Positions 7,722 through 15,434 of a stretch of DNA of 64,000 nt are shown here, one piece after another. Below the pieces are notes generated by a model, which was given only the letters and a program-made list of their open reading frames with translations, had not been told where the DNA came from and searched no databases. The stretch covers positions 1 through 64,000 of the forward strand of contig JAQXZB010000007.1 in assembly GCA_029226975.1 (NCBI GenBank), read 5' to 3'. The stretch's first letter is position 1. Each line of letters starts with the position of its first letter. Source of the DNA: Clostridiales bacterium. GTDB taxonomy: Bacteria > Bacillota > Clostridia > UBA1381. A program made the position numbers and the translations under genes.

Positions 7722-9071
7722 TTAAAGCAGTGCGTACTTTAAAATAAACAGTATCGCCAGCACATACATAAGCGGTGTAATCTTCTGTCTGTTCTTCTTT
7801 CCTGTTACAAGGTTGATGATAACATATGAGATTACTCCGAAGAAGATACCCTCCGAAATGCTGTAAGCAAAGGGCATCATTATCATTGCCAAGAACGCCG
7901 GAACGCCCTCGGAGAAGTCGCTGAAGTCTACCTTTACGATTGAGCCTATCATGTATACACCCACAACGATAAGCGCCGGAGCGGTAGCAAAGGTCGGGAT
8001 TGCGATAAACAGCGGAGCAAGCACAAGCGCGATTATAAACAATACGCCCGTAGTCGCGGCCGCAAGACCGGTTCTTCCGCCCTCGGAAACGCCTGAGGAG
8101 CTTTCAACATAGGTGCTGATTGTCGATGTACCCAAAACCGCACCGACGGTTGTGCCGACAGCGTCCGCCAAAAGCGCGCCCTTAATTCTGGGAAGCTTGC
8201 CGTCCTTGTCCAAAAATCCTGCCTTTGTGGATACGCCGATAAGCGTTCCCAAGGTATCGAACAGGTCAATGAACAGGAATGTAAACATGATTACCAAAAA
8301 GTCTATAAGCTTTATTGATGAGAAGTCAAAGGTGAAGCACTGACCGAATACTTCCTTTATCGAACCGAACTGATAGCCTGTCCATGCCGGGATACATGAA
8401 ATTGCGGGCTGATAAATTCCGGTAAGCTCAAGAATGATACCCAGTATCCATGTAATTACGATACCCAATAAAATTCCGCCCTTAACTCTTTTAAATATCA
8501 GAGCCGCCATGATGATAATTCCCGCAAGTGCGATAAGCGCGGTCATAGCGGTGTTGTTGAAGTCCTCGCTAAAGGACCCCAAAGCCAAGAATGTTGATTC
8601 GTTTGAAACAACGATACCCGCGCCCTTAAAGCCGATAAATGCGATAAACAGACCGATGCCGGCGCTTATCGAATACTTCAGGGACTGGGGAATGGCGTTA
8701 AAGATTGCTTCGCGAACATTTATAAGCGAGAGGATTATAAATATAATACCCTCAACAAATACCGCAAACAGCGCAAGCTGCCAGGGAACGCCCATACCCA
8801 TTACGAAGGTATAGGTAAATGTCGCGTTAATGCCCATTGCGGGGGCAAGCGCAAACGGATAGTTTGCAAAGAATGCCATGCAGAAGCAGGCGATTGCCGA
8901 GCCGATGGCGGTCGCCATCAAAACGCCGTTGGCGTTCATGCCCGTTTCGGAAAGAATGGAGGGGTTTACCGCAAGTATGTACGCCATTGTCATAAATGTC
9001 GTAATTCCCGCCATTACCTCGGTTTTCACGTTGGTGTTGTTTTCCTTCAGTTTGAATAATTTTTCGAACAT
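7722..9071 (-). CDS. NCS2-family purine permease (guanine/hypoxanthine type)
   Basis: 449 residues with about 12-14 membrane segments. N-terminal NTNVKTEVMAGITTFMTMAYI, NPSILSETGM, and the mid-protein FIDLFDTLGTLIGVSTKAG are hallmarks of the AzgA/PbuG branch of the NCS2 transporters, which import hypoxanthine, guanine or adenine with protons. Clear AAGGAGG before the ATG. Transcribed from the promoter at 9181-9210 with a leader of about 100 nt containing a small hairpin but no purine riboswitch I can recognise. The isomerase gene follows in the same unit. Confidence 0.9.
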   Translation of the reverse strand: MFEKLFKLKENNTNVKTEVMAGITTFMTMAYILAVNPSILSETGMNANGVLMATAIGSAIACFCMAFFANYPFALAPAMGINATFTYTFVMGMGVPWQLALFAVFVEGIIFIILSLINVREAIFNAIPQSLKYSISAGIGLFIAFIGFKGAGIVVSNESTFLALGSFSEDFNNTAMTALIALAGIIIMAALIFKRVKGGILLGIVITWILGIILELTGIYQPAISCIPAWTGYQFGSIKEVFGQCFTFDFSSIKLIDFLVIMFTFLFIDLFDTLGTLIGVSTKAGFLDKDGKLPRIKGALLADAVGTTVGAVLGTSTISTYVESSSGVSEGGRTGLAAATTGVLFIIALVLAPLFIAIPTFATAPALIVVGVYMIGSIVKVDFSDFSEGVPAFLAMIMMPFAYSISEGIFFGVISYVIINLVTGKKNRQKITPLMYVLAILFILKYALL

Positions 9072-9180
9072 ATTGTTCCTCCTTATGTTGCTTTAAAGTA
9101 TTTCCCAACCGCACCGCCGCTTCCCGTAACGCCGGATACGGAATAAGACTTTTTTATTGTTCCCTACTCTCCTATATGGA

Positions 9181-9210
9181 ATTATACCAAAAATTCACCC
9201 CGTTTGTCAA
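9181..9210 (-). promoter_or_regulatory. promoter of the purine permease-isomerase unit
   Basis: Minus-strand perfect TTGACA (9205-9210) and TATAAT (9181-9186), 18-bp spacer. The transcribed leader (about 9072-9174) holds an imperfect hairpin, TTCCGTA with TACGGGAA, whose role I cannot assign. Confidence 0.75.
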
Positions 9211-9261
9211 TAAAAATAAGTAAACTCTGTAAAAAATATCCCATAATTTTACCAAATGCGC

Positions 9262-9768
9262 CTACATCATAATCCGCACCGCCGCCGCGGCGGCAATAAT
9301 CCCGGCAATATCCCCCGCAATTGCGGCGGGCAGGGCCCTTATAGCGTTTTTTGAACGCACACCGGCAAAGTATATCATCACGCAGTAAAAGGTGGTTTCC
9401 GTTGAAGCGCATATCACCGAAGCGAGCCTGCCCTCAATGCTGTCGGGTCCGAAGCGGGATAAAATATCGCTCAAAAGCCCCAAAGAGCCGCTTCCCGAAA
9501 CCGGGCGCAGTGCGATAAGGGGCATAACCCCATGGGGAATACCAAAAAAATCCGCCAAGGGTGCGGCGGCGGAGCAAAGCATATCCATCGCGCCCGATTC
9601 CCGAAGCATTGCCGCCGCCACAAGCATTGCCAAAAGCGGCGGATAGATACGCGCCGCAATTTTCATTCCGTCCTCCGCTCCCTCCAAAAACATATCGTAA
9701 GCGCTCTTTTTTGCGGCAAGGGCAAAAATTACAATTGCCGCAATTATCCCCGGAACAATGTATGCCAC
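9262..9768 (-). CDS. spmB: SpmB-like spore maturation membrane protein
   Basis: 168 residues with four to five membrane segments. GTG start 8 nt after GGAG. The motifs AAKKSAYDMFLEGAEDGM and ALRPVSGSGSLGLL with ASTETTFYCVMIYF are typical of SpmB (nucleoside-recognition/Gate domain). In Bacillus, SpmA and SpmB together promote dehydration of the spore core. No spmA is adjacent: the upstream neighbour is a divergent acyltransferase, so the pair is split or SpmA is lost. Placement with purine transport is probably coincidental. Confidence 0.85.
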   Translation of the reverse strand: MAYIVPGIIAAIVIFALAAKKSAYDMFLEGAEDGMKIAARIYPPLLAMLVAAAMLRESGAMDMLCSAAAPLADFFGIPHGVMPLIALRPVSGSGSLGLLSDILSRFGPDSIEGRLASVICASTETTFYCVMIYFAGVRSKNAIRALPAAIAGDIAGIIAAAAAVRIMM

Positions 9769-9812
9769 CTTTATATTCTCCTTTCATTTTGAATTTAATT
9801 CTGTTACAAACG

Positions 9813-9841
9813 TTGATTTATTTAATGATTTGTGATATAAT
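9813..9841 (+). promoter_or_regulatory. promoter of the MBOAT-DHHW-radical SAM unit
   Basis: TTGATT (9813-9818), 17-bp spacer, TATAAT (9836-9841), 31 bp upstream of the ATG at 9873. Confidence 0.75.
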
Positions 9842-9872
9842 ATCTTGAATAGTGTAAATTCGGAGGATAGTC

Positions 9873-11261
9873 ATGGTATTTTCAAGCCTTATGTTTTTGT
9901 GTGTATTTGGGCCTCTTGTGCTGATTTTATACAATTTGTCAAAAAACATAACCTATAAAAATATAATACTGGTTGCGGCGTCGCTGTTTTTCTATGCCTG
10001 GGGCGAGGCGATGTACATACCGCTTTTGCTGTTTGCCGTTTTGGCAGGCTACGGGGCGGGGCTTGTTATCGACCGTTATTATGCGCGCCCGGCTGCAACG
10101 GCGGCGATGATTTTGGCGGTTATTGTAAACCTGGGACTTTTGGGCGTGTTTAAATATGCGGACTTTTTTGTGGATATTGTAAACAATGCTCTTTCCCTCA
10201 CACTTAAAAAGCCCTCCCTTGCACTGCCTTTGGGAATTTCGTTTTTCACGTTCCAGACTCTTTCCTATATAATAGATGTCTACCGGGGCAGAGTTCGGGT
10301 GCAGCGTTCCCTTTTGAAATTTGCGGCGTATGTTTCGATGTTTCCCCAGCTTGTGGCAGGGCCAATTGTTCGATACACCGATATTGCCGGCTCGCTTTCA
10401 ATGCGAAGGGTTAGTGCCAAAAATTTCTCGGCGGGAGCGAAGCGGTTTGCGGCAGGGCTTTGCAAAAAGGTTGTGCTTGCCAACAATGCCGGCGAGATAT
10501 GCACAATGCTCTTGGGCGGTCCTGTGTATACAACCGCGTCCTCATGGCTTGGGATAATCATGTACACCTTTCAGATTTATTTCGATTTTTCGGGTTATTC
10601 GGATATGGCTATCGGGCTTGGGAAAATGCTTGGCTTTGATTTCCCCGAAAACTTTGAATATCCGTATATTTCAAAGAACATAACCGAATTTTGGCGCAGG
10701 TGGCATATTTCCCTAAGCTCCTTTTTCAGGGATTATGTATACATTCCCTTGGGCGGAAACCGCCGCAGTGCGGTAAGAAACCTGTTTGTTGTATGGGCGC
10801 TTACCGGGCTTTGGCATGGTGCAAGCTGGAATTTCATAATATGGGGTTTGTTTTACGGAGTGCTTCTGTTTTTGGAAAAATTCCCGCTAAAGCGCGTTAT
10901 TCCGAAGCTTATATCACCCTTTTGCCATATTTATACGATGTTTTTCGTGATAATGGGCTGGGGAATATTCTATTTTACGGACATAGGCGAGCTTTGGCTG
11001 TTTTTGCAGCATGCTTTCGGAGTGGGCTGTGACCTTTACGATTTGACAACCGTATCCACACTTTGCACCAATCTGTGGTTTATTGTGCTGTGCCTGATTG
11101 CCATGACGCCGATACCGTCCGTAGTATTTAATTATATGTGCAAAAAATCGAAAATATTCGCAGTGGTGTTTGAGCCGCTGGTGGTAATAATCGGCTTTGC
11201 GCTGAGCTTTGTGCTGCTTGTGGGCAACACATACAACCCGTTTTTATATTTCAGATTTTAG
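9873..11261 (+). CDS. MBOAT family O-acyltransferase (AlgI/PatA-like)
   Basis: 462 residues, about 11 membrane segments. Contains the MBOAT core: PLGISFFTFQTLSYIIDVYRG, IYFDFSGYSDMAIGLGKMLGF, FWRRWHISLSSFFRDYVYIP and the catalytic His in LTGLWHGASWNF. These proteins pass acyl (usually acetyl) groups across the membrane to a partner that acetylates an extracellular glycan. The gene 11 bp downstream encodes a DHHW protein, the usual partner, so the pair probably O-acetylates a wall or exported polysaccharide. Confidence 0.93.
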   Translation: MVFSSLMFLCVFGPLVLILYNLSKNITYKNIILVAASLFFYAWGEAMYIPLLLFAVLAGYGAGLVIDRYYARPAATAAMILAVIVNLGLLGVFKYADFFVDIVNNALSLTLKKPSLALPLGISFFTFQTLSYIIDVYRGRVRVQRSLLKFAAYVSMFPQLVAGPIVRYTDIAGSLSMRRVSAKNFSAGAKRFAAGLCKKVVLANNAGEICTMLLGGPVYTTASSWLGIIMYTFQIYFDFSGYSDMAIGLGKMLGFDFPENFEYPYISKNITEFWRRWHISLSSFFRDYVYIPLGGNRRSAVRNLFVVWALTGLWHGASWNFIIWGLFYGVLLFLEKFPLKRVIPKLISPFCHIYTMFFVIMGWGIFYFTDIGELWLFLQHAFGVGCDLYDLTTVSTLCTNLWFIVLCLIAMTPIPSVVFNYMCKKSKIFAVVFEPLVVIIGFALSFVLLVGNTYNPFLYFRF

Positions 11262-11272
11262 GAGGAAACCCA

Positions 11273-12442
11273 ATGAAGGACAGAATTGTTACGGCTGTAT
11301 TTATACTGCTCCTCGCCTGTTCGGCGGCGCTTTTTCTCATGCCCCGGGACGAGGCAAGCTTTAAAAGCGAAAACCGCACCGGTGCTAAGCTGCCCGGCAT
11401 ATCGGACATTCAATCGGGGGAATTTCCCTCAAAATTTGAAAGCTTTGTTGACGACAATATCTCATTCCGTTCGCATATAACGGAGCTGTCCTCGTTTTTA
11501 AACTCCTCGCGGGGCATAGAACCGCCGGACGGAAAGCTTGTTTACACCCAAAAGGACATCGGAACCAAAACCGTAAAAAAAGCGTCCCTTCTTGTTCTTG
11601 ACCGCCGGGTCATGGAGGTGTTTAACAAGGACGAGGAAGCGGAGGACGCGTATATAAGCTGTCTTAACAAAATCGCACTTTCTGTACCGGATAACGTAAA
11701 GCTCTATTCGATGCTCATTCCCACAGCCCTCGAATTTACCGACCCGGTTTACAGAAATATTCAGTCCTCGCAAAAGAGGACCATTGATCACATATACGAG
11801 GCTCTTAACCCGAAATTTACAACCGTAGACGCTTATTCGACCCTTGCAAACCACAGTGACGAATACATTTATTTCGGCACAGACCACCACTGGACAATGC
11901 TGGGCTCCTATTACGGCTACAGCGCGTTTATAAAAGCCGCCGGCACCGCGCCGGTGAGCCTGTCGGGCTTTAAGAAAAATACGGTAGAAAGCTTCTTCGG
12001 ACCATTAAGCGCCGAGGTCGACCCCGGCGATATAGACCCGGACACGATAGAATGGTGGGACACCGAGGAGGTAAACGATATAGAAACCGTCATGTACGGT
12101 TTTTCAAACGGCAAGCCCCAGGAATACCACGCTCCGCTTCTTGACAAGGAAAAGGAGGATTATTCGCTGTTCCTCTCCTCCGACCACCCGCTTGCCCTAA
12201 TAAAAAACAACAGCATTTTAAACGACCGCACTCTTGTTATAATAAAGGACTCCTATGCAAACGATTTTGTTCCCTGGCTTGTAAACAACTACCGAAGGGT
12301 GGTTATGATAGACCCCAGGGGCTTTGAGGGGAGTATAGCGGATATTGTGAAGGATTACAATGCGGACGAGCTGCTTGTGATGAATTATATATTCACCCCC
12401 ACATTTACAGATTATTCCGACCTTTTGGAGGAGATAATGTGA
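11273..12442 (+). CDS. DHHW family protein (AlgJ/AlgX-like acetylation partner)
   Basis: 389 residues with an N-terminal membrane anchor (residues ~5-22) and an extracytoplasmic SGNH-like domain. The family signature is intact: YFGTDHHWTMLGSYYGY (about residue 200), and a later IKDSYANDF that supplies the Ser. RBS AGGAGG 7 nt before the ATG. Coupled to the MBOAT gene, it would receive the acetyl group and transfer it to polysaccharide. Its TGA lies inside the first stem of the interspersed element at 12434. Confidence 0.9.
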   Translation: MKDRIVTAVFILLLACSAALFLMPRDEASFKSENRTGAKLPGISDIQSGEFPSKFESFVDDNISFRSHITELSSFLNSSRGIEPPDGKLVYTQKDIGTKTVKKASLLVLDRRVMEVFNKDEEAEDAYISCLNKIALSVPDNVKLYSMLIPTALEFTDPVYRNIQSSQKRTIDHIYEALNPKFTTVDAYSTLANHSDEYIYFGTDHHWTMLGSYYGYSAFIKAAGTAPVSLSGFKKNTVESFFGPLSAEVDPGDIDPDTIEWWDTEEVNDIETVMYGFSNGKPQEYHAPLLDKEKEDYSLFLSSDHPLALIKNNSILNDRTLVIIKDSYANDFVPWLVNNYRRVVMIDPRGFEGSIADIVKDYNADELLVMNYIFTPTFTDYSDLLEEIM

Positions 12443-12570
12443 AAAATAAGCTGCGCATCTCATCTCGAAAGTCTGCCTTGAAGTATACACATACGTCGGC
12501 GGCAGCCTTTCGAGCGACCTGCTTGCTTCTTTTCCACATTATGATTTGTGCCAACGCATGGCGGCGGAAT
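12434..12570 (+). repeat. interspersed structured element, copy A
   Basis: Outer stem ATAATGTG (12434-12441) with CACATTAT (12535-12542); inner stem CTCGAAAG with CTTTCGAG; then CTGCC with GGCAG; apical GTATACACATAC. Conserved single strands GCATCTCA and GACCTGCT flank the inner stem. A 28-nt tail continues to the RBS of the radical SAM gene. Two other copies are at 49922-50043 and 59860-59997 on the minus strand, oriented with their downstream genes. An ATG at 12439 opens a frame through this element, but it has no RBS and that extension is not like protein. Confidence 0.7.
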
Positions 12571-12582
12571 GGAGGAGATACT

Positions 12583-13521
12583 GTGAGCTTTAAATACAGT
12601 GACGACAACAAGCTTTATCATACCTGGAACTATCATCTTAGGCATAAATTCGGGCAGAAGGTATTTAAGGTATCCTTAAATGCCGGATTTACCTGTCCCA
12701 ACATAGACGGGACAAAGGGTGTCGGCGGCTGCACCTATTGCTCGGCTTTGGGGAGCGGTGATTTTGCCGGCTCTGCGGCAAAGCCCATAGGCGAGCAGTT
12801 TGAGGAGGTAAAGGCGCAGCTTCACAAAAAATGGCCGGACGCAAAATACATTGCCTATTTTCAGGCCCATACCAATACCTACGCACCTGCCGGGGTGTTA
12901 AGGGAGCGCTTTGAGAGCGCCCTTTGCAAGGAAAACGTTGTGGGCATAAGCATTGCCACCCGGGCGGACTGCTTAGAGGAGGATGTGCTTGATTATTTAT
13001 CGGAGCTTAACGAAAGAACATATCTCATTGTTGAGTTGGGGCTTCAGACAATCTTTGACGAAACGGGCAAAAAAATCAACCGCTGTCACACCTACGGCGA
13101 ATTTTTAGAGGGCTATATCAAGCTTCGGGAGCGCAAAATCAACACCTGTGTGCATTTGATAAACGGACTTCCCGGAGAGAGCAGGGACATGATGATAAAA
13201 AGCGCAGAAGCGATTGGTGCGCTTCGTCCCCACTGCGTAAAGCTGCATCTGCTCCATGTGCTGAAAAACACCGAAATGGCGCGCCAATACGAAAGGGGCG
13301 AATTTGGGCTTTTGAGCCTTGAGGAATATGTGGATATTATAATAAGCCAGCTTGAACGCTTTCACGAGGACACCGTAATTCAGCGGCTCACCGGCGACGG
13401 CGCCAAGGACGAGCTTATCGGTCCTTTGTGGAGCCTTAAAAAGTTTGTGGTTTTAAACGAAATTGACAAGGAAATGAAACGCCGCGGCACTTATCAGGGA
13501 CGGCTGTTTAAAGAAAATTGA
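12583..13521 (+). CDS. TIGR01212/YhcC family radical SAM protein
   Basis: 312 residues from the GTG at 12583, chosen because GGAGGAGA lies just upstream and because the frame upstream is the repeated element. Cys cluster FTCPNIDGTKGVGGCTYCSA binds the 4Fe-4S cluster; GLQTIFDETGKKINR and LINGLPGESRDMMIKSA are typical of this radical SAM family. The reaction is not firmly known to me. Probably in the same transcript as the acyltransferase pair; the next gene starts 14 bp on. Confidence 0.88.
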   Translation: MSFKYSDDNKLYHTWNYHLRHKFGQKVFKVSLNAGFTCPNIDGTKGVGGCTYCSALGSGDFAGSAAKPIGEQFEEVKAQLHKKWPDAKYIAYFQAHTNTYAPAGVLRERFESALCKENVVGISIATRADCLEEDVLDYLSELNERTYLIVELGLQTIFDETGKKINRCHTYGEFLEGYIKLRERKINTCVHLINGLPGESRDMMIKSAEAIGALRPHCVKLHLLHVLKNTEMARQYERGEFGLLSLEEYVDIIISQLERFHEDTVIQRLTGDGAKDELIGPLWSLKKFVVLNEIDKEMKRRGTYQGRLFKEN

Positions 13522-13535
13522 TGAGGAGGATTATC

Positions 13536-13910
13536 ATGAAAATAAAAGAATCTGCCGAAAATTATCTTGAAGCGATACTTATGCTTAAACAAAAAAACGG
13601 AAACGTGCGCAGCATCGACATAGCCCGCGAGCTTTCCTTTACCAAGGCAAGCGTTTCTGTGGCGATGAAATCCTTTCGTGAGGAGGGATACATCACCGTA
13701 GACGAGGACGGACTTATTTCCCTTACGGACAAGGGTCTTGACATTGCAAGCCGTATATATGAGCGTCATGAGATAATAGCCAAGGCGCTTATGGCTTTGG
13801 GCGTGGACGAAAAAACCGCCTATGAGGACAGCTGTAAGATAGAGCATGACATAAGCTGCGAAAGCTTTGACGCGCTCAAACACCATCTGCACGAAAAAGG
13901 AATAATTTAA
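13536..13910 (+). CDS. DtxR/MntR-like metal-dependent transcription regulator
   Basis: 124 residues, starting at the ATG 6 nt after AGGAGG. Residues ~1-60 form the DtxR winged helix (ENYLEAILMLKQKNGNVRSIDIARELSFTKASVSVAMKSF), and residues ~65-124 the helical dimerisation region with metal ligands (IYERHEIIAKALMALG, CKIEHDISCESFDALKHHL). The SH3-like third domain is absent, as in MntR. Likely represses Mn or Fe uptake genes; none is adjacent. Confidence 0.87.
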   Translation: MKIKESAENYLEAILMLKQKNGNVRSIDIARELSFTKASVSVAMKSFREEGYITVDEDGLISLTDKGLDIASRIYERHEIIAKALMALGVDEKTAYEDSCKIEHDISCESFDALKHHLHEKGII

Positions 13911-13913
13911 TAT

Positions 13914-13953
13914 AAAAGCGAAAAGGAACTGTAAAAGCTTCTTTTCGCTTTTT
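13914..13953. terminator. terminator between convergent regulator and bioB remnant
   Basis: AAAAGCGAAAAG (13914-13925) pairs with CTTTTCGCTTTT (13941-13952). The T run continues on the plus strand; on the minus strand TTTTATA follows, so it may work both ways. Confidence 0.7.
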
Positions 13954-13956
13954 ATT

Positions 13957-14229
13957 TTATGGCAATTTTCTTAGGGAAAATCCCAGCTGCGTGAGCATTT
14001 CCCTGTCCTTTGCGGCGGTTATTCCGCTTGTGGTGAGCATATCACCGGAAATGGCGGCGTTTGCGCCGCTTTCAAACACGCTTTTTCCGTTTATAATGGA
14101 ACAGCGGTCAAAATCATCGGAGCAGAACTTTTTGCGTATACGCTCCGCATTAGCGGCAAGATTATCGTCATTTAACAAAGAAAGGGCTTCTTCCTTTGTT
14201 ATGCCGTTCATTACCTTTTCAAATATCAT
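13957..14229 (-). pseudogene. bioB: bioB remnant: biotin synthase with an in-frame internal deletion
   Basis: 90 residues. Residues 1-49 match the start of clostridial BioB, ending RIRKKFCSDDFDRCSIINGKS. The next residues are VFESGANAAISGDMLTTSGI and a GF-x-L end, which belong to the last 40 residues of BioB. About 220 residues are missing, including the CxxxCxxC cluster ligands and the whole radical SAM barrel, yet the frame is intact. It cannot make biotin. Its ATG overlaps the bioY stop, so it was once the second gene of a bioY-bioB operon. An assembly collapse is the alternative. Confidence 0.8.
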
Positions 14230-14771
14230 ACCGGCATACCTGCCTTTGTAAGAGCGCGGCGCACCTCAAATGCCAAATAGCTCGTTATAAGCGCCTTTAT
14301 AATGTCAAAGGGAACAAAGGGGAACACGCAAAGCCCCAGTGACTCCCAAACTCCCATGTGCTGAACGAACATAAACTGCAATGTTCCGAAGAAATAGCAT
14401 ACAACAATTCCTAAAACCGAAGCGCCGAAAATCTGCGCCATTGCCAAAAGCTTCTTTCCTGCCAAGCGTCTTGTAAGCAGACCCACTATAATCGACACAA
14501 GTATATATGAGCTTATGTATCCGCCGGTAGGTCCCAAAATCACTTGAATACCGCCCTTAAAGCCGGAAAAAATCGGCAGTCCCACTGCGCCCAGCAGAAT
14601 ATACACCAATACGGAAATCGTGCCGCGCTTCCAGCCCAAAATCGATGCTGTAAGCAGCACTCCCAAAATCCCCATGGTAATCGGAACGGGTCCGATGGGA
14701 ACCGTAATAACCGAAAAGACGCACAATGCCGCCGCGAAAATCGCGCAGAGTACCATATTTTTTGTTTTCAT
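14226..14771 (-). CDS. bioY: BioY biotin transporter (ECF S-component)
   Basis: 181 residues with about six membrane segments, starting at the ATG after AGGAGGAATTTTT. Contains the BioY features PITMGILGVLLTASILGWKRG, VYILLGAVGLPIFSG and GPTGGYISSYI. BioY binds biotin and works with a shared ECF energising module, not encoded here. The promoter overlaps a BirA-type operator, so uptake should be repressed when biotin is plentiful. Together with the ruined bioB this suggests the cell imports biotin rather than making it. Confidence 0.93.
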   Translation of the reverse strand: MKTKNMVLCAIFAAALCVFSVITVPIGPVPITMGILGVLLTASILGWKRGTISVLVYILLGAVGLPIFSGFKGGIQVILGPTGGYISSYILVSIIVGLLTRRLAGKKLLAMAQIFGASVLGIVVCYFFGTLQFMFVQHMGVWESLGLCVFPFVPFDIIKALITSYLAFEVRRALTKAGMPV

Positions 14772-14805
14772 AAAAATTCCTCCTAAAAACCAAAATCCGA
14801 CAGTT

Positions 14806-14834
14806 ATTTTACCACATAAAAAAGCAATTGTCAA
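14806..14834 (-). promoter_or_regulatory. bioY promoter
   Basis: Minus-strand perfect TTGACA (14829-14834), 17-bp spacer, TAAAAT (14806-14811). The -35 lies inside the left arm of the BirA-type operator. Confidence 0.75.
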
Positions 14835-14866
14835 CCCCTATTTCATAAAAAGGTTGACAATTGCTT
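14815..14866 (-). terminator. terminator of the thi operon, sharing DNA with the BirA operator
   Basis: The dyad extends to 15 bp (14822-14836 with 14852-14866). In the minus-strand transcript it forms a hairpin followed by six U, immediately after the thiE stop at 14868. The same bases thus serve as terminator, operator and -35 box. Confidence 0.7.
14828..14860. promoter_or_regulatory. BirA-type biotin operator
   Basis: TTGTCAACC, 15-bp spacer, GGTTGACAA: a perfect 9-bp dyad with the spacing known for Gram-positive BirA boxes (TTGTTAACC-N15-GGTTAACAA type). It overlaps the bioY -35 hexamer, so bound BirA would block polymerase. Confidence 0.8.
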
Positions 14867-14867
14867 A

Positions 14868-15434
14868 TTATCCGAAAAAACCGCCGATAAATTCCTCTAT
14901 ATTCGAGCAGGTCATTGCCGAACTCATAACGCACACTCCGTCCGCACCGGACGCGATAACGCTTTTTGCATTTTGGGGAGTTATGCCGCCTATGGCAAAG
15001 ACCGGGATTGTGACCGAGTGCCTGACATTTTCGATAAAATCCAAGCCGCGGCCGGCAAGCCCTTTTTTGCAGTCGGTTTCAAACACATGACCGGCAATCA
15101 CCCACGCCGCGCCCATTTCCTGCGCCTGCCGCGCTTCGTCGGGGGAATGTACGGACACACCCACCTCAAATTCATGAGCAAGACTTTTAGTGTCCCTTAA
15201 AATTCCCATGGGAAGCTGTATTCTTTTACAGCCCGCATTTTTCGCCGCCCCAAAAAAGCTGTGGGCAATTATATGGGGACAGTAAACCTGTTTTAAAAGC
15301 CTTTCATATTCACTCTCCGAAAGGTCCTTTTCCCGAAGAATTACATCTGCGCCCAATTGAGTTATTTTTTTTATTCGTTCCTCAAAGTCCCCGGCGCACA
15401 AGGCTCTGTTTGATACCGCAATCAGCCTACACAT
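14868..15434 (-). CDS. thiE: thiamine phosphate synthase (ThiE/TenI family)
   Basis: 188 residues from the ATG at 15434, which overlaps the thiH stop by 8 nt. A TIM-barrel protein with ILREKDLSESEYERLL near the N-terminus (substrate phosphate side), GVSVHSPDEARQAQEMGAAWVIAGHVFET and FAIGGITPQNAKSVIASGADGVCVMSS, all ThiE/TenI motifs. ThiE joins the thiazole and pyrimidine phosphates to form thiamine phosphate. Being last in thiSFGH fits either that role or TenI-type thiazole aromatisation; HVFETDCKKG is compatible with both. Confidence 0.85.
   Translation of the reverse strand: MCRLIAVSNRALCAGDFEERIKKITQLGADVILREKDLSESEYERLLKQVYCPHIIAHSFFGAAKNAGCKRIQLPMGILRDTKSLAHEFEVGVSVHSPDEARQAQEMGAAWVIAGHVFETDCKKGLAGRGLDFIENVRHSVTIPVFAIGGITPQNAKSVIASGADGVCVMSSAMTCSNIEEFIGGFFG

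Noticed and set aside
9072-9180. A purine riboswitch in the leader of the NCS2 permease gene
   Set aside because: The conserved core sequences of the purine aptamer are absent; only a short imperfect hairpin is present.
12439-12582. An N-terminal extension of the radical SAM protein from an ATG at 12439
   Set aside because: No RBS precedes it and the bases form the repeated structured element; GGAGGAGA before the GTG at 12583 gives the proper start. The same reasoning removes the extension of folA upstream of 59847.
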